Positions 63,097 through 64,000 of a stretch of 64,000 nt of DNA are shown here, one piece after another. Each line of letters opens with the position of its first letter. Position 1 is the stretch's first letter. Source of the stretch: Lachnospiraceae bacterium (GTDB lineage Bacteria > Bacillota > Clostridia > Lachnospirales > Lachnospiraceae); contig SVFH01000011.1 of the NCBI GenBank assembly GCA_015056945.1, positions 32,943-96,942 of the forward strand, given 5' to 3'. The position numbers and the translations under genes are program-made. The notes beneath the pieces were generated by a model. It saw only the letters and a list, made by a program, of their open reading frames with translations. It searched no databases and was not told where the DNA came from.

Positions 63097-63239
63097 ATTG
63101 CATAGGAATTTCCTTTGCTATGATAAAGAATGTGCATAGCACATTCTTCGCGCGTGAGCGGTGTTGCTTAGCAACATAATTCCTTGCCGCGAACTGCGCA
63201 TCCTTAGCGGAGCGATTTTTTATTGCATAGGAATTTCCT
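63097..63239 (+). repeat. Composite element bounded by 18-bp direct repeats
   Basis: ATTGCATAGGAATTTCCT occurs at 63097-63114 and again at 63222-63239, enclosing about 107 bases that include the second 54-bp structured repeat. The right copy continues into a palindrome with ATTGCATAGG and CCTATGCAAT arms. No transposase or coding frame is seen, so this may be a small non-autonomous intergenic element. Confidence 0.6.
63123..63176 (+). repeat. 54-bp structured repeat, copy 2
   Basis: It matches 10788-10841 at 52 of 54 bases. The three potential hairpins are the same, and both differences fall in the last loop. Here it follows the rpsT terminator in the same orientation as transcription. Confidence 0.8.
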
Positions 63240-63246
63240 ATGCAAT

Positions 63247-63285
63247 AAAAAAAAAGAATCGTCCCTATCGGAACGATTCTTTTTC
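63247..63285 (-). terminator. Terminator of the right-edge repeat protein gene
   Basis: AAGAATCGT (63254-63262) and ACGATTCTT (63273-63281) form a 9-bp stem, followed on the minus strand by nine T. It starts a few bases after the stop of the partial gene at the right edge. Confidence 0.87.
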
Positions 63286-63287
63286 AT

Positions 63288-64000
63288 TTAACGTTTCTTA
63301 CGTTTCATTGTTTCTTCAGGTGTAATTTCAACAATTTTGGTTTTGATTACTCTGCCGGTGATTTTACCAACAGTAGCAGTTTTACCAACACTTGCCTCAG
63401 CATTTTCCGGCTTCAAAACTTTTTTCTTAGGCTGTACGAATTCATTTGCCTTTTGCTTTTCTTTGCGCTTTTCTTCTGCAAGACGCGCTTTCTCTTCTTC
63501 TGCCTTACGTTTTTCTTCCGCAAGACGAGCCTTCTCAGCCTCTTTCGCAAGACGTTTTTCTTCCGCTATGCGAGCCTTCTCAGCTTCCTTTGCAAGACGT
63601 TTTTCTTCCGCTATACGGGCTTTCTCAGCTTCCTTTGCAAGACGTTTCTCTTCCGCTATGCGGGCACGTTCTGCTGCCTCTTCTGCTTTACGTTTCTCCG
63701 CTGCAAGACGTTTCTCTTCTTCTATGCGAGCACGTTCTGCTGCCTCTTCTGCTTTGCGTTTTTCTTCTGCAAGACGTTTCTCTTCCGCTATGCGGGCACG
63801 CTCTGCTGCCTCTTCTGCTTTGCGTTTCTCTTCTGCAAGACGTTTCTCTTCTTCTATGCGGGCACGCTCTGCTGCCTCTTCTGCTTTGCGTTTCTCCTCT
63901 GCAAGACGTTTCTCTTCCGCTATGCGGGCACGCTCTGCTTCCTCTTCTGCTTTGCGTTTCTCCTCTGCAAGACGTTTCTCTTCTTCTATGCGGGCACGCT
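63288..64000 (-). CDS. Charged repeat coiled-coil protein, partial (N-terminus beyond window)
   Basis: The frame is open from the right edge to a stop at 63288-63290 (237 residues seen). From the edge inwards it has 22-residue units (66 bp, phase points at 63967, 63901, 63835, 63769 and 63703), then 15-residue units (45 bp, at 63637, 63592 and 63547). Both are rich in Ala, Glu, Lys and Arg, with cores such as KRLAEEKRKAEE and AERARI. The last ~65 residues are unlike the repeats: EFVQPKKKVLKPENAEASVG followed by a beta-prone basic tail ending MKRKKR. I do not recognise the family. It is a long single helix or coiled coil; the role is unknown. Confidence 0.75.
   Translation of the reverse strand, partial: RARIEEEKRLAEEKRKAEEEAERARIAEEKRLAEEKRKAEEAAERARIEEEKRLAEEKRKAEEAAERARIAEEKRLAEEKRKAEEAAERARIEEEKRLAAEKRKAEEAAERARIAEEKRLAKEAEKARIAEEKRLAKEAEKARIAEEKRLAKEAEKARLAEEKRKAEEEKARLAEEKRKEKQKANEFVQPKKKVLKPENAEASVGKTATVGKITGRVIKTKIVEITPEETMKRKKR

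Noticed and set aside
63222..63246. The palindrome with ATTGCATAGG and CCTATGCAAT arms as a terminator
   Set aside because: The stem is followed by A rather than T on both strands in the direction of transcription; a better terminator lies right beside it.
63480..64000. Regular repeats at the right edge as a CRISPR array
   Set aside because: The units are contiguous without spacers, are in frame, and translate into heptad-like charged repeats of an open reading frame.

Overview
The window is a low-GC chromosomal stretch of a motile, piliated member of the Clostridia, most likely Lachnospiraceae. This is inferred from gene order, the sporulation genes (spoIIP, a sigK-like gene), CodY, a CheC/CheD/FliY-type chemotaxis set and family-level protein resemblance; no species is claimed. 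Apart from rpsT, every gene I support lies on the minus strand, so the text below follows transcription from high to low coordinates.

Right end (57.2-64 kb): a repeat-rich coiled-coil protein runs off the edge. It is followed by rpsT (plus strand, UUG start), spoIIP, a polysaccharide deacetylase, lepA and hemW. rpsT-spoIIP-lepA-hemW is a Firmicutes core neighbourhood; here the deacetylase sits inside it.

Pilus and DNA-uptake region (39.7-57.1 kb): sigK-like sigma factor, pilT, comM, dprA, pilB, pilC, the major pilin pilA, a decayed group II intron, pilD, a pilM-pilN fusion, pilO and four minor pilins. comM-dprA and topA-codY normally lie close together in Firmicutes, so the pilus block appears to be nested between them. 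Terminators and promoters split the block into pilB-pilC, monocistronic pilA, and the pilD-to-minor-pilin operon.

Motility region (1.7-39.5 kb): topA and codY, then a large fla/che cluster in nearly the Bacillus subtilis order: flgB flgC fliE fliF fliG fliH fliI fliJ motE-like fliK flgD TIGR02530 flgE flbD motA motB fliL fliM fliY cheY fliO fliP fliQ fliR flhB flhA flhF flhG ycgR-like, then cheB cheA cheW cheC cheD, a small membrane protein, sigD (fliA), fapA, a small unknown gene, a SwrB-like gene and an MltG-N-domain gene, ending at rpsB-tsf (tsf cut by the left edge). Together these encode the basal body, export gate, hook, motor, switch and CheC/CheD-type adaptation. A sigma-A-like promoter with CodY-box-like sequences precedes flgB. 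A sigma-28-like -10 precedes fliK. A strong terminator plus a dispersed structured repeat splits the cluster between ycgR and cheB.

Most notable: two copies of a 54-bp multi-hairpin repeat; a receiver-less CheB with a possibly leaderless transcript; a palindromic operator-like site filling the codY promoter; the PilM-PilN fusion and very large minor pilins; a remnant intron placed just after the pilA terminator; and nested 15- and 22-residue repeats in the right-edge protein. Nothing in the window is clearly a new defence or metabolic system.
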